64,000 bases of DNA from Lachnospiraceae bacterium (GTDB lineage Bacteria; Bacillota; Clostridia; Lachnospirales; Lachnospiraceae), in NCBI GenBank assembly GCA_011959105.1, contig BLLU01000149.1, positions 21,694 to 85,693 on the forward strand, read 5' to 3'. A program made the position numbers and the translations under genes. The notes under the pieces were generated by a model. The model did no database searches. It worked only from the letters and a program-made list of their open reading frames with translations, and had not been told where the DNA came from. Below, piece after piece: positions 23,420 through 32,807 of the stretch (its first letter is position 1; each line of letters starts with the position of its first letter).

Positions 23420-25399
23420 CTATTGTTCCAGCGCCTCATATACCCGCAGAATCTCCCCCACGCTCCAGGCCTGGGCAAAGCAGCCCTTGGAGCAAACAGG
23501 ATTTTCTCCGTCGTAGATCTCCGGCAGCTGACCCACGCAGCCCTCCCGAAGAGCCGTCTCGATGCCCCTGAGCTGTTCCCGCACACAGGATTTGGCCTGA
23601 CGGGAATAGCCGTGAACTTTCAAATAGGCCAGATAATATCCTCCCAGGGGGAAGGTCCACACGGTTCCCTGGTGATATGCCAGATCCCGGTCCAACTGCG
23701 CCCCGCCATAGAAAGGATGGAACTGGGCGTCTTCGGGAGCCAGAGAACGCAGTCCCACGGGGGTATAGAGTTTGCGGAACACCGTCTCCACCACCTGTTT
23801 TTCCTTCTCTTCAGGCAGAAGGGAAAAAGGCAGGGATACCGCCCAGATCTGGTTGCACCGCACCTGATCGTCTGCCGGCGTACCGGATATCACGTCCCGC
23901 AGACATCCTTTTTCTTCATTCCAGAAAAGTTTGCCGAAGGCGGCATGGACTTTGTCTGCCAGTGCCCCGTAACCGGGCTCTTCCTCCTGGGTTCCCATGG
24001 TCCCGGCCCGGCCTGCGGATTGCCCTTTGGAAAATTCCTCCATAATCCGCAGCGCATTGTACCAGTACGCATTGACCTCCACCGGCTTACCATGCCTGGG
24101 AGTGGGCAGAATATCCTCCACCCGCACATCCATCCAGGTCACCTGATCGTAACCCTGCCCTGCCAGGATCAGGCCGTCCCCGTCCATATGGATTCCGTAG
24201 TCCGTACCCTGGGCATACCATTTTATAATATCCTGCATCACCGGGTAGGCCTGCTTTAAAAAGTCATTGTCCCCGGTTCTCTTGATATACTCATACACAG
24301 CCAGAATAAACAGCAGCGCCGCATCCACCGTGTTATAGGCCGCCGCTTCCGTCCCCTCCGGGAACAGATTGGGCATCAGCCCCCTGCGGCAGTGAGCCAT
24401 AAAGGTCTGCAGGATACTTCTGGCCGTATCATACTGCCGGGTAGAAAGGCAGCACCCCACCAGCGCAATCATGGTATCCCTTCCCCAATCTTCGAAAAAG
24501 GGGAAACCCGCCAGAATAGTCTTCTCCCCTGTGGAATCCCTTTGGGAAATAAACTGATCCGCAGCGGCCGCCAGCACCCTTGCGGTCTCGTCAGGAAAAC
24601 GCCCCTGGAGATTTTTCCGATGGTTTGCCACATTTTGCAGAATCTCCGTCATACCGGGCAGGGCTTCCTCCATACCATAGACAATCTCCAGCGTTTCTTC
24701 CTGCCCCTGCTCCACGGAGAAGCAGATCTCATGGTTCACGGCGCTGCGTCCCAAGGCCATCTTGCCGTCTCTCACATCGTCCTGATAATACAAATCCTCC
24801 CGGTACAGAACAGGCAGTTCCCGGCAATCTCCGTTGGTGCGCAGATACAAAGTCTGTCCGTTGGACTGAATTCTGTCCTTGGCAAATATAAATTCCTGCT
24901 TCACCGAAAGTCTCTGTCCTTTCGGTACAAATTGCAAATGGGGACGCACCCGCAGCGTAGCACGGTCCAAAGACCGATTCCTGATTCGGTAGGAGATGCC
25001 CACCACATTCCTGCCCTGCATCAGGGCGATGGTCCGCGCCACTTCCACTCCCTCCGCCAGATAATTCCAGGTGGGATAATCCTCATAAGCGAATTCGGTC
25101 TGGAGGCGGTATCCCTCCTCCCTTTTCTCATGACACTGAAAGTCCTGGCTGGACAGAAACATCCGGCGCATACGGGAACCCTCTCCCCCCAGTTCCAGCA
25201 CTTCCTCCAGCCTGTGTACCATGTTGAAGCGATGGTTGGGCGAATGGGTGCAGGCCATCAGCACTGCCTGGTCATTCCGGCTGCAGGAGGCGATCATGCT
25301 CAGGGAGGAGAAGCCTCCCAGGCCATTGGCCATCAAATAACAGTTTTCCTCGCCCCTGTCAAAGGTTTTCCAGTCCTGTTTTCCATATAAAAACTTCAT
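23420..25399 (-). CDS. Amylo-alpha-1,6-glucosidase (glycogen-debranching type, GH133-like)
   Basis: A 659-residue cytoplasmic protein. The N-terminal ~250 residues are the beta-rich GDE N-terminal domain (YLMANGLGGFSSLSMIASCS). The C-terminal (alpha/alpha)6 barrel contains FPFFEDWGRDTMIAL and AYNTVDAALLFI, then MDVRVEDILPTPRHGKPVEV, all typical of bacterial amylo-1,6-glucosidases. It should remove single alpha-1,6-linked glucose stubs from glycogen or limit dextrins, complementing the pullulanase gene just upstream. Ribosome site GGGAGGACTGAC; the start lies two bases after the pullulanase stop region, so the genes are coupled. Confidence 0.87.
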   Translation of the reverse strand: MKFLYGKQDWKTFDRGEENCYLMANGLGGFSSLSMIASCSRNDQAVLMACTHSPNHRFNMVHRLEEVLELGGEGSRMRRMFLSSQDFQCHEKREEGYRLQTEFAYEDYPTWNYLAEGVEVARTIALMQGRNVVGISYRIRNRSLDRATLRVRPHLQFVPKGQRLSVKQEFIFAKDRIQSNGQTLYLRTNGDCRELPVLYREDLYYQDDVRDGKMALGRSAVNHEICFSVEQGQEETLEIVYGMEEALPGMTEILQNVANHRKNLQGRFPDETARVLAAAADQFISQRDSTGEKTILAGFPFFEDWGRDTMIALVGCCLSTRQYDTARSILQTFMAHCRRGLMPNLFPEGTEAAAYNTVDAALLFILAVYEYIKRTGDNDFLKQAYPVMQDIIKWYAQGTDYGIHMDGDGLILAGQGYDQVTWMDVRVEDILPTPRHGKPVEVNAYWYNALRIMEEFSKGQSAGRAGTMGTQEEEPGYGALADKVHAAFGKLFWNEEKGCLRDVISGTPADDQVRCNQIWAVSLPFSLLPEEKEKQVVETVFRKLYTPVGLRSLAPEDAQFHPFYGGAQLDRDLAYHQGTVWTFPLGGYYLAYLKVHGYSRQAKSCVREQLRGIETALREGCVGQLPEIYDGENPVCSKGCFAQAWSVGEILRVYEALEQ

Positions 25400-25400
25400 G

Positions 25401-27392
25401 TCAGTCCTCCCTTAAATATCCCAATAGCACACCGCTGCCCGCCGGGACAGAGATCTTTCCCCGCCGGGGCGTCTGTTCCTCCCCTTCATAATCCGTACAC
25501 TGCCCGTCCGCCAGGACCTCCCAGGCGCCTGCCGGCAGCTCTATCTGCGCGTCATGGGAAGAAGCATTGTAGGCGACAAACAGTTTGTCTCCCCGGGTAT
25601 GGTAACCGATGGTGCTCCCTTCCTGCGCCTTCTGCCGCTCCAGGGGCCTGTTGTCCATGCAGAACGCCACTACACCGGGTCCGGGAATCTGTTTCTCCAG
25701 GAGACGGGCCGCAGCGTCCGCGCTTTTGTCGCACAGCCCGGGAAGCCGTTTCCGCAGCCGGATCAGACCCCGGTAGTAGTCCACCAGTTCTCCATATTCC
25801 AGGGTCTGCCGCCACCGCAGCATATTGAGTTCCGGATCGGAGCGATAGCTGTTTTCCTCCCCCAGCTTTGTACGGCCAAACTCTTCCCCCGCCTGAAAGA
25901 ACAGATTGCCCTGGCAGGTAAAGTAAATCAACGCTGCCAGTTTGTTGGCGGAAAGCACATCCTCATAGGACTTGGTAAAGTCCGCCTCCCGGCCATGAAG
26001 GGACATGACCAGCTTATCCCACAGGGTTAAATTGTCATGGGAGGACACATAATTGATGATCTGGGAGCAGCTTCTGGAGCGAAATCCATCCTGTCCGGCC
26101 TCTCCCCGCCATGCCGTCACGGCCTCCAGAACTTTCTCCTCCAGATCCTTTCCCCCGTTGACAAATCCCGGCTCCTCTTCATAGAATACATGCCCTTTGA
26201 TCACATCCCTGGTATTATCGCAGAACATGGCCACGCCTTCATCCAAATACTGGATATTTTTCTTCAGCGCAGCACGGGTATCCTTCTCCATGGGGGAATC
26301 CGCCGCACTCCAGGGCTCCCCATACAGCAGCTTCTCCCCCCGTCCGAACTCCCGGTCCAGTTCCCTTCTGATACGATTCATCAGTTCCACTGTCATAAGG
26401 CCCATCAGATCAAAACGAAAACCGTCCAGATGGTATTCTCTGGCCCAGTACATCACGGAATCCATGATATAATTGTCAACCATCTTCCGCCCGATGGCCA
26501 TATCACTGCCGCAGGCGGAACCATTGGACAGGCTGCCGTCCTCCAGACGGCGGCAATAGTATCCCGGCGCAGTCCTTTCCAGCCAGGAATCCGCATCGTG
26601 GGTGTGGTTGTACACCACGTCCATAATTACCCGAATGCCCGCCCGGTGCAGGGCCTGTATCATCTCTTTGCACTCCCGGATCCGCACGGTGCCGTCGCAG
26701 ACATTCGTGGCATAAGATCCCTCCGGCACATTGTAGTTCACCGGGTCATAACCCCAATTGAACTGCTCTCCGCCCCCTTCCTCATCCAGCCATCCATAGT
26801 CGAAAAAAGGAAGCAGATGAACATGGGTAACCCCCAGTTCTTTCAGATAGGCCATACCTGTGGGATGGCTGCCGTTCCCGTCAAGCCCCCCGGTCTCCAC
26901 AGTGAACGCCTTATATTTTCCCCGATATGCCTGGGGCACCCCACTGTCCGGATCATGGGAGAAGTCTTTAATATGCAGTTCATAGATAATATTTTCCGCA
27001 GGAAGGGCAGGAGCCCGGTCGGTCTCAAACCCTTCCGGATCGGTGCGCTTCAGGTCCACCACCATGCTGGGGTAGCCGTTGATCCCACAGCCCACGGCAT
27101 AAGGGTCGGCAGTTTGCACGGACGCCCCTTTTGTCCAAATGCGGTAATCATAGTAAAAACCATGGTAATCTCCCTCCAGCCGCCGATGCCAGACCCCTCT
27201 GAGGCCTTTTTCCATATCCAGGCTTTGAAGGGCCTGGGCTCCGCCCTCCCCGTACAGACACAGTTCCACCCTGTCCGCAAAGGGTGCCCATAACTTGAAA
27301 TCCGTTCCCTGGGGCGTACAGGCCGCCCCCAGATCTTTCCCGTCATAAGAATTATCAATGTCAAACGCTTTATTATACCTAAATCTTTCCAT
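25401..27392 (-). CDS. pulA: Type I pullulanase (GH13, CBM48)
   Basis: A 663-residue cytoplasmic enzyme that cleaves alpha-1,6 branches of pullulan, starch or glycogen fragments. Residues ~25-125 form a CBM48-like domain (TDFKLWAPFADRVELCLYGE). The barrel has the type I pullulanase signature FNWGYDPVNYNVPEGSYAT, region I DVVYNHTH, nucleophile Asp328 in GFRFDLMG, acid/base Glu359 in LLYGEPWS and Asp453 in VSSHDNLTLWD. No signal peptide, so it acts on imported oligosaccharides. It follows the permease genes but a strong terminator intervenes, so it is probably expressed at a lower level than the transporter. Ribosome site GGGAGCTGTC. Confidence 0.92.
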   Translation of the reverse strand: MERFRYNKAFDIDNSYDGKDLGAACTPQGTDFKLWAPFADRVELCLYGEGGAQALQSLDMEKGLRGVWHRRLEGDYHGFYYDYRIWTKGASVQTADPYAVGCGINGYPSMVVDLKRTDPEGFETDRAPALPAENIIYELHIKDFSHDPDSGVPQAYRGKYKAFTVETGGLDGNGSHPTGMAYLKELGVTHVHLLPFFDYGWLDEEGGGEQFNWGYDPVNYNVPEGSYATNVCDGTVRIRECKEMIQALHRAGIRVIMDVVYNHTHDADSWLERTAPGYYCRRLEDGSLSNGSACGSDMAIGRKMVDNYIMDSVMYWAREYHLDGFRFDLMGLMTVELMNRIRRELDREFGRGEKLLYGEPWSAADSPMEKDTRAALKKNIQYLDEGVAMFCDNTRDVIKGHVFYEEEPGFVNGGKDLEEKVLEAVTAWRGEAGQDGFRSRSCSQIINYVSSHDNLTLWDKLVMSLHGREADFTKSYEDVLSANKLAALIYFTCQGNLFFQAGEEFGRTKLGEENSYRSDPELNMLRWRQTLEYGELVDYYRGLIRLRKRLPGLCDKSADAAARLLEKQIPGPGVVAFCMDNRPLERQKAQEGSTIGYHTRGDKLFVAYNASSHDAQIELPAGAWEVLADGQCTDYEGEEQTPRRGKISVPAGSGVLLGYLRED

Positions 27393-27458
27393 GACAGCTC
27401 CCGTTTACCCGCTTCGCCGGGCGTTTATTTCCAGTTAATATCCACGCAACAAGTCAAA

Positions 27459-27500
27459 AAAAGAGCCGCTGCAAAAAGAAGTACTGATTCGCAGCGGCTC
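27459..27500 (-). terminator. Internal terminator between malG and pulA
   Basis: On the minus strand GAGCCGCTGC pairs with GCAGCGGCTC and is followed by TTTTTTT. It lies directly after the malG stop and should reduce transcription into pulA and the genes beyond. Confidence 0.85.
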
Positions 27501-27504
27501 CGCA

Positions 27505-28356
27505 TTATCCTTTAACAGCTCCCGACAATCCTTCCACATAGCATCTCTGTGTCAGTACAAACAGGATGGATATGGGAATGGATATCAATACGCAGCCCGC
27601 ATAGAATTGCGTATAGAAGGTCTCCACATACTCCCTCTCCAACATGGTCCACAGACCGATGGCAATGGTGTAGTATTTGGTATCATTTCCCATGATGACC
27701 TTGGCGAAAATGTAATCCACCCAGGGCCCCATGAAAGTGGTGATCAACGTGTAGGTGATGATCGGCTTGGACATGGGGATGGTCACATGGATGAAGGTAT
27801 CCCACTTGGTGGCCCCGTCAATGTAAGCCGCCTCGTCTATTGTCTTAGGTATGGTGTCAAAGAAGCCCTTGGCCATATAAAATCCCAGGCCCGCTCCGCC
27901 GGAGTAAACCATCACCAGCGCAATCTGCTTCAGCATGCCCGTCTCCAAAAAGCCCAGGCCCTTCAGGATATAGTACACGGCGATCATGGACATGAAGCCG
28001 GGGAACATGCCCAGAATCAGGGCAACGTTCATAAAAGGCTTACGCATCTTAAACCGCAGGCGGCTCATACAATAGGACACACAGAGTACAAAAAACGCCG
28101 CGATAATCGTGCTGAATATGGCGATCACCAGGGTGTTGGTGAACCAGCGGAAGAAGTCGATCTGGCTGGTGGGCTTGAACAAATTGGCGTAATTGTCCAG
28201 CGTAAAGCCGCGGGGCCAGATATAACTCTTATAGGAACCGCCCTCTTTTCTAAAAGAGGTCAGCACCACATAAAATATGGGCAGTACCCAGATAAAGCTG
28301 AGTATGGCCAGCAATATATGGACAAATGTGTTGGTGATAAATCTTTTTGCTTTCAT
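27505..28356 (-). CDS. malG: Maltodextrin ABC transporter permease (MalG type)
   Basis: A 283-residue inner-membrane protein with six predicted helices and the EAA loop DEAAYIDGATKWDTFIHVTI that docks the ATPase. It starts in a one-base TAATG overlap with malF. No MalK-type ATPase gene is present in the locus, so a shared ATPase (MsmX-like) encoded elsewhere probably energises it. The maltodextrin substrate is inferred from the adjoining pullulanase, debranching enzyme and alpha-glucosidase genes. Confidence 0.87.
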   Translation of the reverse strand: MKAKRFITNTFVHILLAILSFIWVLPIFYVVLTSFRKEGGSYKSYIWPRGFTLDNYANLFKPTSQIDFFRWFTNTLVIAIFSTIIAAFFVLCVSYCMSRLRFKMRKPFMNVALILGMFPGFMSMIAVYYILKGLGFLETGMLKQIALVMVYSGGAGLGFYMAKGFFDTIPKTIDEAAYIDGATKWDTFIHVTIPMSKPIITYTLITTFMGPWVDYIFAKVIMGNDTKYYTIAIGLWTMLEREYVETFYTQFYAGCVLISIPISILFVLTQRCYVEGLSGAVKG

Positions 28357-29753
28357 TATTGGAACGCCCCCTCATCTTTGTAGGAACCGGTATGCCGGTA
28401 GGTCAACAGTGACAAAGTAGCCAGAATAATGAACACCAGGATACCGATTACGGCTCCCAGATTGTAGTCCTTCTGCGTGATGGTCAGCCGGTACAGCCAG
28501 GTAACCAGCAGGTCGGTCTTGCCCGCGTAATAGTAATCCAATGTGTCGGGCCCGCCCCCGGATAGCAGGAATATCACGTTAAAGTTGTTGATATTGCCTG
28601 TGAAGGACGTGATCAGGTTGGGCGTCATGATGAATACGATATACGGAATTGTAATTTTCCTGAAGATTACAAAGGCGCTGGCGCCGTCAATCTTGGCCGC
28701 CTCATACAACTCCGCCGGGATGTTCTGCAGGATGCCTGTGGTGGACAGCATGGTAAAGGGAATACCGATCCACAGGTTGATGCAGATAATGGTGATCTTA
28801 GCCAGCGTAGGGTCTGTAAAGAAAGGAATAGACTCCGTGGTGCCGATCATGCCAATCTCCCGCAGCAGCACGTTCACGGGACCGTTGGCGTTGAAAATGG
28901 TTCTCATGCTCAGCAGGGACACGAACTGGGGCACTGCGATGGACAGCACAAACATAAATCTCCAGAAACCCTTAATCCGGGTACCCTTGCGGTTAATCAG
29001 CAGGGCCAGGATGATACCCAGGATAAAGCAGCTGAAGGTGGCGAACACCGCCCAGATCAGCGTCCAGCTGAGTACCGGCCAGAAGGTGGCGGCCAGCTTA
29101 CTTCCCTGTCCCAACATAGTCTTAAAATTATCTAAACCCACCCAGGTAAACAGATTTCCGGGCGGCTGATGCTCATGGTCATAGCTGGTAAACGCAATCA
29201 GGATCATAAATACCAGCGGTACAATGGTAAAAATAATGATACCTATGATGGGCAGAGCCATCAATCCGGTATGGATATTCTCTTCCCGAAGGGAGAGCAG
29301 ATCGTCCTTGAAGGAGGGAACATGCATTTCCCGTTCCTTCCGCAGCTGAGTGCAGTAAGCGCTCTTTGCAGACATGCAGGCCACAAAGATGACAGCCAGC
29401 GTAAGTACAATGGTGATTACACCGTACAGCAGGAACAGCATGGAATTGTCTCCTGCGGTATATTCATAGATTCCCAGGGCTTCGTTGTAGGTCTGTCCCT
29501 GCTCCTTGGTACCCAGGGTAATAAAGTTCCCGATGGAACTTATGCCGAATGTTGCCATGTAAAAGATATAGGCGATCTCGATTGCCAGGAAGATCAGCCC
29601 CCGTATTATCTGTTTGTTCAAAATATTTCCGAGGCCAAAGACAAAAAGCGAACCCTTTGTGAGCGCGTTTCCTTTTACAATCGCTTCACCGACACTTGCA
29701 TCGCTGGGTCTCCCGGAAGTTGTCTGCAATTTATTCTTCTTCAAAGCCCCCAT
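28356..29753 (-). CDS. malF: Maltodextrin ABC transporter permease (MalF type)
   Basis: A 465-residue permease. After a cytoplasmic N-terminus (~45 residues) it has two extra N-terminal helices separated by a loop, then the conserved six-helix core with the EAA loop ELYEAAKIDGASAFVIFRKI. The long N-terminal part is typical of Firmicutes maltodextrin MalF proteins. The ATG at 29753 is set by GAGGAGGTTCCGT; an ATG at 29768 sits where the ribosome site itself lies. Confidence 0.87.
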   Translation of the reverse strand: MGALKKNKLQTTSGRPSDASVGEAIVKGNALTKGSLFVFGLGNILNKQIIRGLIFLAIEIAYIFYMATFGISSIGNFITLGTKEQGQTYNEALGIYEYTAGDNSMLFLLYGVITIVLTLAVIFVACMSAKSAYCTQLRKEREMHVPSFKDDLLSLREENIHTGLMALPIIGIIIFTIVPLVFMILIAFTSYDHEHQPPGNLFTWVGLDNFKTMLGQGSKLAATFWPVLSWTLIWAVFATFSCFILGIILALLINRKGTRIKGFWRFMFVLSIAVPQFVSLLSMRTIFNANGPVNVLLREIGMIGTTESIPFFTDPTLAKITIICINLWIGIPFTMLSTTGILQNIPAELYEAAKIDGASAFVIFRKITIPYIVFIMTPNLITSFTGNINNFNVIFLLSGGGPDTLDYYYAGKTDLLVTWLYRLTITQKDYNLGAVIGILVFIILATLSLLTYRHTGSYKDEGAFQ

Positions 29754-29776
29754 ACGGAACCTCCTCATATTTTAGG

Positions 29777-29812
29777 GGAGCTAAGGAAACCCCAAAGGGT
29801 ATCCTTAGCTCC
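29777..29812 (-). promoter_or_regulatory. Intercistronic hairpin between malE and malF
   Basis: GGAGCTAAGGA and TCCTTAGCTCC form an 11-bp stem with an inner ACCC/GGGT stem, 24 bases before the malF start. There is no U-tract, so it is more likely an mRNA-stabilising or processing element that keeps malE message above malF, as the malE-malF spacer does in enterobacteria. Confidence 0.6.
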
Positions 29813-29866
29813 AGATCTCAATTTTCCGTCTATACTTTCATTCTGCTTGTGAGAAATACCGCAGGA

Positions 29867-31198
29867 TTACTCCGTCATGGCCTTTACGAAAGCATCCAGC
29901 TTCTCCTGCACATTGTCCTTGTTGATCGCACCGCTTCTGATCTCGGTAGGGATGGCGCCTGCATAGGTCCAGTACCTGGAGGAGAATACGGAGTGAGAGG
30001 GCTGCATTACGCTGGCTTCATTGGCTTCCTTTACAATAACTGCTGCCAGAGGATCAGCGGAAACTGCCTCGCTGGCGCCGGCATTGATATTGGTAGGAAT
30101 CTGTGCAGACTTCTGATAACGCAGGGTCTGGTTCTCTTCGTTGCCCAGGAAAGCAGCGAAAGCTACAGCCGCCACCATGTTCTTGGAATGAGCGTTCACG
30201 CCGATGCACTTGGAGCCGTAGAAGCCCAGCATCTGATAGTCGTTCCCATCGGGATTGAAGGTGGGGATCACGCCGATGCCCAGGTCATCGCCCAGGATGT
30301 TCTTATAGGTATCATAGTTCCAGGAACCGTCGAACCATACGCCCAGCCTGTGATCTTCGATTAACTCGGATACAGCGATCTCGCCGTCATAGGCACATTT
30401 GGGGTTGTTGATCAGGTCGATCAGATAATTGGTAACCGCCACGCCGGTCTCGTTGTTCCAGTTTACACCGGCCTCCAGGTCATTGCCCTCGGGACCGAAC
30501 ACGGTCAAACCTGCGCCGTAGTAGTAAGCGCCCAGCTTCCAGCCGCCTGAGGACTCAAAATAGTAGTTGTATACATTGTCCGCGGTTTCCTTGGCCATGA
30601 TCTTCTCCAGGGAAGTCACGTCGCTCTCGTCCATGATGGTCTTGTCATAGAACATGAAAAAAGTATTGTGGGTGAAAGGAATGGCATAAGTAGCGTCTCC
30701 GATCATGGCGGTAGCGCGCACGGAATCGGCGATGGTCTCCTTTACCAACTTCTCGGCTTCACCGCCAAGCTGGGCGATGGCGCCTGCATCCACCAACTCG
30801 ATCAGCTGGTCGGAAGCGAACAGGAACACGTCCGCAGCAGCGTCCACATCCTTCAGTACCTCAGTCTTGGCATTGTCCTCACCTACGATCTCGGTGGTCC
30901 AGGTAATGTTCCACTCGGGATGAGCCGCGGCAAAGGCTGCCTGCTGCTCCGCCATAACGCCGGTGTCAACCTGATTCTGAGGGCACCATACCTTCAGGGC
31001 CACATCGGTCACTTCGGTGCTGCCGCCGTTGTCTGTGCTTCCGGCGTCCGCCCCGCTGTCGCTGCTCTGCTGGGTGCTGCCGCTGCCGGCATCACTGCTG
31101 CTGCCGCTGCTGCCGCTGTTGCCGTCGTTGCCGCAGCCTGCCAGCATGGAGACAGACAGAACCGCTGCCAAAGTACATGCTAAAACTTTCTTTTTCAT
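29867..31198 (-). CDS. malE: Maltodextrin-binding lipoprotein (MalE type)
   Basis: A 443-residue extracellular solute-binding protein of ABC family 1. The signal peptide ends at lipobox SMLAGCG (Cys ~22), followed by a ~40-residue Ser/Gly/Asp linker. The mature part begins LKVWCPQNQVDTGVMAEQQ and has the family elements IPFTHNTFFMFYDK and VWFDGSWNYDTYK. It should capture maltodextrins for the MalF/MalG permease. First gene of the operon, under the promoter at 31259-31287 with a GTTTCGG-type operator in its leader. Confidence 0.88.
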   Translation of the reverse strand: MKKKVLACTLAAVLSVSMLAGCGNDGNSGSSGSSSDAGSGSTQQSSDSGADAGSTDNGGSTEVTDVALKVWCPQNQVDTGVMAEQQAAFAAAHPEWNITWTTEIVGEDNAKTEVLKDVDAAADVFLFASDQLIELVDAGAIAQLGGEAEKLVKETIADSVRATAMIGDATYAIPFTHNTFFMFYDKTIMDESDVTSLEKIMAKETADNVYNYYFESSGGWKLGAYYYGAGLTVFGPEGNDLEAGVNWNNETGVAVTNYLIDLINNPKCAYDGEIAVSELIEDHRLGVWFDGSWNYDTYKNILGDDLGIGVIPTFNPDGNDYQMLGFYGSKCIGVNAHSKNMVAAVAFAAFLGNEENQTLRYQKSAQIPTNINAGASEAVSADPLAAVIVKEANEASVMQPSHSVFSSRYWTYAGAIPTEIRSGAINKDNVQEKLDAFVKAMTE

Positions 31199-31226
31199 AA
31201 TTTGAATCCTCCTTCATACATGGTTG

Positions 31227-31242
31227 CCGAAACAAGTTTCGG
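31227..31242. promoter_or_regulatory. LacI-family operator in the malE leader
   Basis: The perfect palindrome CCGAAACAAGTTTCGG, 10-25 bases after the predicted malE transcription start. Related half-sites near the divergent regulator gene point to the LacI-family protein at 31685 as the binding protein. Confidence 0.7.
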
Positions 31243-31258
31243 TATGTTGTTCTTCCCT

Positions 31259-31287
31259 AAATTACCACAGGTTATTTCATAAGTCAA
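31259..31287 (-). promoter_or_regulatory. malE promoter
   Basis: TTGACT and TAATTT separated by exactly 17 bp on the minus strand, with the palindromic operator just downstream. Confidence 0.6.
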
Positions 31288-31381
31288 CCACTATTTTTGT
31301 GACTTTTTACACATATGCACATCCATTCAATGGTATGTTGTGCAATATGTATATTTTTCTTCCTGGTTTTTCCTTTCAATA

Positions 31382-31389
31382 TTTCGAAA
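31382..31389. promoter_or_regulatory. Weak LacI-type site
   Basis: TTTCGAAA, half the size of the main operator, lies midway between the two divergent genes. It may be an auxiliary site for looping. Confidence 0.3.
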
Positions 31390-31495
31390 CTGCAACTCCT
31401 TTCATTTCGATGTCCGCAACGGTGAAACGCCGCTTAAATCCAGTTTCTTTGCAAAACTTGCAAAAGATTTCAAGGGAAAGTTTAGAAAAAAAATC

Positions 31496-31536
31496 TTGCC
31501 ATTCTCCCTTCCTGTTGCTATAATAAGTTTCGGAAC
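31496..31536 (+). promoter_or_regulatory. Promoter and overlapping operator of the LacI-family gene
   Basis: TTGCCA (31496-31501) and TATAAT (31519-31524) are separated by exactly 17 bp. GTTTCGGAAC at 31527-31536 covers the predicted start point and resembles the malE operator; GTTTCGAAAC occurs again at 31600-31609 in the leader. Autoregulation is likely. Confidence 0.65.
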
Positions 31537-31599
31537 AGATTTTTTATTGGCACTTTTCACAAAGTTTCAGCCGTTCTTCGGGAGAAATCATGGTTTTTC

Positions 31600-31609
31600 G
31601 TTTCGAAAC
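31600..31609. promoter_or_regulatory. LacI-type site in the regulator leader
   Basis: The perfect palindrome GTTTCGAAAC lies 75 bases before the regulator start and downstream of its promoter. Confidence 0.5.
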
Positions 31610-31684
31610 CGTTTTCGAACGACTGGCAGCTTACAGAGCACCGCCCTGTCGGCAGATCTGCCCGGGGCCTGCGGGAGTATACCT

Positions 31685-32680
31685 ATGACTACCATATCCG
31701 ATATCGCCGCCAAACTCGGCATCTCCAAAAGCACCGTTTCCAAGGCATTGAACAATGCCACGGACATCAGCGCCGCCATGCGCAAGCGGGTGCTGGAAGC
31801 CGCCGCAGAGATGGGCTACATCAGCCGAAGAAGTTACGGGGCGGAAAAGAAACTCTGCATTCTAATTGAAAACATGGACTACAAGACCCCCAACCAGTTT
31901 GGCCACGACATTGTACAGGGCTTTCTGCAGATGGCGGAAGCCGACGGATGGAGCGTGGAAGTGGTTCCCCTCACCATGGAATTCCAGCGGCTGACCCCCT
32001 ATGGAGTGTTTATGCTGGACCACGGTTATCAGGCGGCTTTTGTGCTGGGCTTTTCGCTGCTGGATCCCTGGATGCAGGAGTTCAAGGCCACCCAGATTCC
32101 CACCGTCCTGTATGACAACTATATTAAGAACAATCCCTATATCGCCTCCGTGGGCTGTGACAACCAGGAGGGCATAGAACTGGCCATCAAGCATTTGATC
32201 GGGCTGGGGCACAAAAAGATCGGGCTGATCTCCGGGCCCCTGGATTCCTATATCCTGAAGGCGCGGTACCGGGCCTATCTGGGCGCCTTGAAAAAATATA
32301 AACTGGAAGTCAACGAAGACTACATCGGCCTGGGCTACTTTGTGGCGGAGTCCACCAGGACCTATATCCCCAGGCTGCTGGAACACGGCGTTACCGCCAT
32401 CCTCTTTTCTCATGATGTGCGGGCCTTCTCCGCCATGACGGAATGCAGCGACCGATGCATCCAGGTTCCCCGGGACTTGAGCATCATCGGCTTTGACGAT
32501 CTGCCCATGACCGCCTACACCACGCCTCCCCTGACCACCATCCGGCAGGATCGGATCGGATTGGGACGCTGCGGTTATTTTGCGATAAACTGCCTGTTGG
32601 GGGGACTTCCCATCGGCTCCATCCTGCTGCGGGCGCCTCTGATTATCCGGGATTCCACCGGCCCCGCTCCCGTAGAATAA
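31685..32680 (+). CDS. LacI/GalR-family regulator of the maltodextrin locus
   Basis: A 331-residue repressor-type protein. Residues 1-50 are a LacI helix-turn-helix (TTISDIAAKLGISKSTVSKA, then the hinge region LEAAAEMGYISRRS). Residues ~60-331 are the periplasmic-binding-protein-like effector domain, with IASVGCDNQEGIELAIKHL and LSIIGFDDLPMTAYTTPPLT. It is divergent from malE and shares its operator motif, so it probably senses maltose or a maltodextrin. The ATG at 31685 follows GGGAG; the frame is open for 115 codons 5' of it but that part is promoter DNA. Confidence 0.87.
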   Translation: MTTISDIAAKLGISKSTVSKALNNATDISAAMRKRVLEAAAEMGYISRRSYGAEKKLCILIENMDYKTPNQFGHDIVQGFLQMAEADGWSVEVVPLTMEFQRLTPYGVFMLDHGYQAAFVLGFSLLDPWMQEFKATQIPTVLYDNYIKNNPYIASVGCDNQEGIELAIKHLIGLGHKKIGLISGPLDSYILKARYRAYLGALKKYKLEVNEDYIGLGYFVAESTRTYIPRLLEHGVTAILFSHDVRAFSAMTECSDRCIQVPRDLSIIGFDDLPMTAYTTPPLTTIRQDRIGLGRCGYFAINCLLGGLPIGSILLRAPLIIRDSTGPAPVE

Positions 32681-32778
32681 AACGGCGTGAAATTCTCTAA
32701 TAGTATGGACGCGGCGGCTGTATATTTATTATGGAAAATCCTGGTATGCACAAAGAGGTTTGTGATGCCGGGAACAAC

Positions 32779-32807
32779 TTGCGTTATTTTAACTCTTATG
32801 GTATCCT
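32779..32807 (+). promoter_or_regulatory. Candidate promoter of the CD3324-family gene
   Basis: TTGCGT and TATCCT separated by 17 bp, in the 276-bp spacer after the LacI-family gene. The rest of the spacer holds nothing recognisable. Confidence 0.35.

Noticed and set aside
26037..27293. Long + strand frame opposite the pullulanase gene
   Set aside because: Antisense shadow; composition is typical of reversed GC-rich coding sequence.
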